The notes under the pieces are model-generated. The model was not told where the DNA came from and did not search any database. It saw only the letters and a program-made list of their open reading frames with translations. This document shows positions 4,804 to 6,074 of a DNA stretch of 6,074 nucleotides, piece by piece. A program made the position numbers and the translations under genes. The stretch is from positions 1-6,074 of the forward strand of contig JASHZW010000061.1 in assembly GCA_030042335.1 (NCBI GenBank). Reading direction: 5' to 3'. Position 1 is the first letter of the stretch. The number at the start of each line of letters is the position of its first letter. The stretch comes from Nitrososphaerales archaeon. GTDB lineage: Archaea; Thermoproteota; Nitrososphaeria; Nitrososphaerales; UBA183.

Positions 4804-4813
4804 GAAATAAGCG
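4804..4813 (-). promoter_or_regulatory. TATA-like box for the Panacea-like gene
   Basis: The minus strand reads CGCTTATTTC, an A/T-rich island with the CTTAT core seen elsewhere in the window. Transcription would begin near 4782, giving a leader of about 30 nt that contains the hairpin and ribosome-binding site before ATG 4752. Confidence 0.35.
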
Positions 4814-4942
4814 TTCCGATGGAACCCGAACTCGCGAGCCGCGCGTAGGACAGCCTGCGCTTACGCTTGAGCGTGGGGAACCCGAGGCAGCCCGAGCTGT
4901 TGCGGGGGCAAGATCGACCGGGTTCGGATACTCGGGAGAGGA

Positions 4943-5269
4943 CTACTCCCCACCCTGTTCGGACGGTGCGACCATTCGAGAGCCACAAATCGGGCAGATT
5001 GGGGCGGTTCCTTGGGCAGCGTCGCTCCATCCGCAAGTCGGGCAGGCTCCTACTTTGCCTCTCTCCCCAGCGTAGCCTGAAGAGACCGAGCCACCGCCGC
5101 CACCTCCGCTCGACTGCGACCTCGAAGACTGGTATGCCGGGTTGTTGGGGTTCATCTGATTACTCCGGTTGTTGGCCGACGCGTGGTGCGCGGGGTTATT
5201 CGGGTTCATCGAGTTGGATCGGTTGTTCGCCGCTTGCTTGCCCCCGCTGCCCTTCCCGCCCTTGCTCAT
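4943..5269 (-). CDS. Asn-rich repeat plus C-terminal zinc-ribbon small protein
   Basis: ATG 5269 is preceded by GGTGA with a 4-nt spacer, a good ribosome-binding site. The product has 108 residues. After a Gly/Lys-rich start, two near-identical 14-residue units, NNRSNSMNPNNPAH (15-28) and NNRSNQMNPNNPAY (33-46), repeat with an 18-residue period. A Ser/Gly-rich linker (48-65) follows, then a zinc ribbon, C76-PT-C79-x12-C92-PI-C95, and a short acidic tail. I recall the NNRxNQxNPNNPAY unit from short Asn-rich proteins in diverse organisms but know no function for it. The design suggests a disordered or multivalent binding tail on a zinc ribbon. The gene follows the 5354-5842 gene by 84 nt on the same strand and may share its mRNA. 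Confidence 0.8.
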   Translation of the reverse strand: MSKGGKGSGGKQAANNRSNSMNPNNPAHHASANNRSNQMNPNNPAYQSSRSQSSGGGGGGSVSSGYAGERGKVGACPTCGWSDAAQGTAPICPICGSRMVAPSEQGGE

Positions 5270-5353
5270 GGGCTCACCATCGAGGTGATGCCAGGCCCGC
5301 TAATGAATGGGTGGGATGTGCCCGACGAGTATCGCGACCTCGGCCTGTCGGAC

Positions 5354-5842
5354 CTACCGGCAGCGAACCTTATGCCACCGAACGTCGCCCTCTCGGGCAA
5401 GAACGACCTGCTCGGAGCCGGTGGAGCCGCTTCGTCCATCGGCGATGGGACCTACGTGGACCAAGGCGTCCGAGATCAGCTCGCCTTCAGCCATGCACGC
5501 GGCGGTCCGATCCCGTGGGAGGGCAAGCCGTTGCCTCGCCTCCACGGGGGCCATTCCGCACGACTCGGTGATGAACCGTCCATTCGTCGCATGGGCGGGG
5601 GAGTTGCCGTACCTGCACACGGGAGTCTTGAAAGCGAAGCCTGTCGAGGGTTCACTTCCGAAGCTTTCTCGGTCTGCTCGGCTCAGGGTGAGTGTCTGCA
5701 CGACTCGGGTCTCGAACGACTGAACGGCTAGCCTCGCTGCGAGTCGGAGTGGAGGAGGACGGACCCCGGCCAGCTCGCGAAGCGAGTCCGCTACTTCTCC
5801 CAGCGTTAGCAGTGGACCTCGAACTGGTCTCAGGTCGACCAT
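5354..5842 (-). CDS. Hypothetical protein, 162 aa, unrecognised
   Basis: ATG 5842 is the only ordinary start after an in-frame TGA. Codons begin often with G and end in G or C, and the composition is balanced, whereas the overlapping plus-strand frames are less convincing. Residues 11-60 are mainly helical (LLTLGEVADSLRELAG, then a basic helix). Residues 66-162 are mixed, with four unpaired Cys (76, 95, 116, 161) and a Gly/Ser-rich segment (131-143). There is no CxxC pair, signal peptide or membrane span. No family is recognised. It is the first protein gene after the tRNA, on the same strand, with a TATA-like box of its own 34 nt upstream. Together with 4943-5269 it may form a small transcription unit. 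Confidence 0.6.
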   Translation of the reverse strand: MVDLRPVRGPLLTLGEVADSLRELAGVRPPPLRLAARLAVQSFETRVVQTLTLSRADRESFGSEPSTGFAFKTPVCRYGNSPAHATNGRFITESCGMAPVEARQRLALPRDRTAACMAEGELISDALVHVGPIADGRSGSTGSEQVVLAREGDVRWHKVRCR

Positions 5843-5870
5843 CGGCCCCGCACTTCTCCAACCGCTTCAG

Positions 5871-5880
5871 AGGGATAAGG
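5871..5880 (-). promoter_or_regulatory. TATA-like box for the 5354-5842 gene
   Basis: The minus strand reads CCTTATCCCT, centred about 34 nt upstream of ATG 5842, so transcription would start about 8 nt before the start codon. The core matches the CTTAT boxes of the tRNA and RelE-like genes. Confidence 0.4.
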
Positions 5881-5913
5881 GAGCCTCACCTGCGGAGCCT
5901 AAGGTACTACCCC

Positions 5914-5927
5914 CCTTGTCGGATGGG
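5914..5927 (+). repeat. Right copy of the 14-bp repeat, overlapping the tRNA-Val 3' end
   Basis: This copy includes the discriminator and the last three acceptor bases of tRNA-Val. Tyrosine integrases commonly use tRNA 3' ends, but their attachment sites normally extend further into the tRNA, so the attachment-site reading is weak. Confidence 0.3.
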
Positions 5928-5996
5928 CTCGGCCGGATTCGAACCGGCGATCTTCGCTGTGTGAGAGCGACGTCTTCACCGCTGGACTACGAGCCC
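5924..5996 (-). tRNA. tRNA-Val (anticodon CAC)
   Basis: A complete 73-nt cloverleaf is visible. The acceptor GGGCTCG pairs fully with CGAGCCC, and the discriminator is A. The D arm has three pairs (GTC/GAC) and the conserved A14, G18-G19 and A21. The anticodon stem TCGCT/AGCGA carries the loop CTCACAC, so the anticodon is CAC, reading GUG. The variable loop has 5 nt, and the T arm is GCCGG-TTCGAAT-CCGGC. There is no intron, and CCA is not encoded (TCC follows the discriminator), as is usual in many archaea. Its 3' end faces the accessory genes to the left. Confidence 0.95.
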
Positions 5997-6017
5997 ACCG
6001 CGGCGAGGGCCCTTCGG

Positions 6018-6025
6018 CCATAAGG
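6018..6025 (-). promoter_or_regulatory. TATA-like box for tRNA-Val
   Basis: The minus strand reads CCTTATGG, with the CTTATG core centred about 25 nt upstream of the mature tRNA 5' end. This is a reasonable box A, giving a very short 5' trailer to be removed by RNase P. Confidence 0.5.
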
Positions 6026-6074
6026 ATTCTACAGCGCGAGCACCGCAGGGACGAGAAGGCTCGCGGCGACCGTC

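Noticed and set aside
4755..5036. Minus-strand open frame of 93 residues between the Asn-repeat gene and the Panacea-like gene
   Set aside because: It overlaps the zinc ribbon of the 4943-5269 gene in another frame, and the non-overlapping part (4755-4942) looks like promoter and leader sequence.
5183..5731. Plus-strand open frame of 182 residues
   Set aside because: It lies antisense to two minus-strand genes that have TATA-like boxes or ribosome-binding sites; this frame has no such signals.
5692..5964. Plus-strand ORF ending in a GSAGFEPAIFAV-like sequence
   Set aside because: That ending is the familiar false translation of the antisense of a tRNA T arm; the DNA is tRNA-Val.
1..6074. 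CRISPR array, insertion sequence or integrase
   Set aside because: No regularly spaced repeats, transposase motifs, terminal inverted repeats or tyrosine-recombinase signature residues were seen in any frame considered.

Overview
The window looks archaeal: G+C-rich, with short compact genes, and several genes begin about 25 to 35 nt downstream of a TATA-like box with little or no 5' leader. The tRNA is archaeal in form, with no encoded CCA. Small zinc-ribbon proteins are common, and six of the nine better-supported or candidate complete genes end in TAG (none in TAA), which argues against a pyrrolysine-using lineage. A Thermoplasmatota-like euryarchaeon is my guess, but no lineage marker fixes it. 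No ribosomal, metabolic or replication gene is present. This reads as an accessory region ending at a tRNA-Val gene.

Left part (1-1690). A minus-strand zinc-ribbon protein runs off the left edge (1-491). Next is a gene-poor stretch (492-935) with one possible 55-residue plus-strand gene that has a good Shine-Dalgarno sequence (642-809). Then comes an unrecognised basic minus-strand protein (936-1427) with a clear TATA box, and a 260-bp divergent spacer holding a hairpin followed by five T and a short ORF.

Middle part (1688-4046). A plus-strand run begins with a two-module zinc protein (1688-2032). A short Shine-Dalgarno-led ORF (2056-2271) follows, overlapping a 199-residue protein of unknown function (2217-2816). 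This run converges, with a 24-bp overlap, on a minus-strand winged-helix-like protein (2793-3521). That gene is divergent from a RelE/ParE-fold toxin-like gene (3702-4046) whose strand connection carries a CxxC...CxxC insert. The 180-bp spacer between them has a TATA-like box for each gene and three small inverted repeats sharing the half-site CCGAG/CTCGG.

Right part (4047-6074). Three minus-strand genes follow. The first is a Panacea/SocA-like (DUF4065/YwgA-type) protein (4078-4752) whose ribosome-binding site lies in a possible hairpin. The second is a small Asn-repeat plus zinc-ribbon protein (4943-5269). The third is a 162-residue unknown (5354-5842). A tRNA-Val(CAC) gene (5924-5996, minus) lies upstream of these and its 3' end faces the accessory genes. 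A 14-bp direct repeat links the tRNA 3' end (5914-5927) to 873-886, but no integrase gene is visible.

The most interesting idea is a toxin-antitoxin-like cluster: a zinc-bearing RelE-like protein with no adjacent RelB-type antitoxin, flanked by a divergent winged-helix gene and a convergent Panacea-like gene. That functional link is inference.
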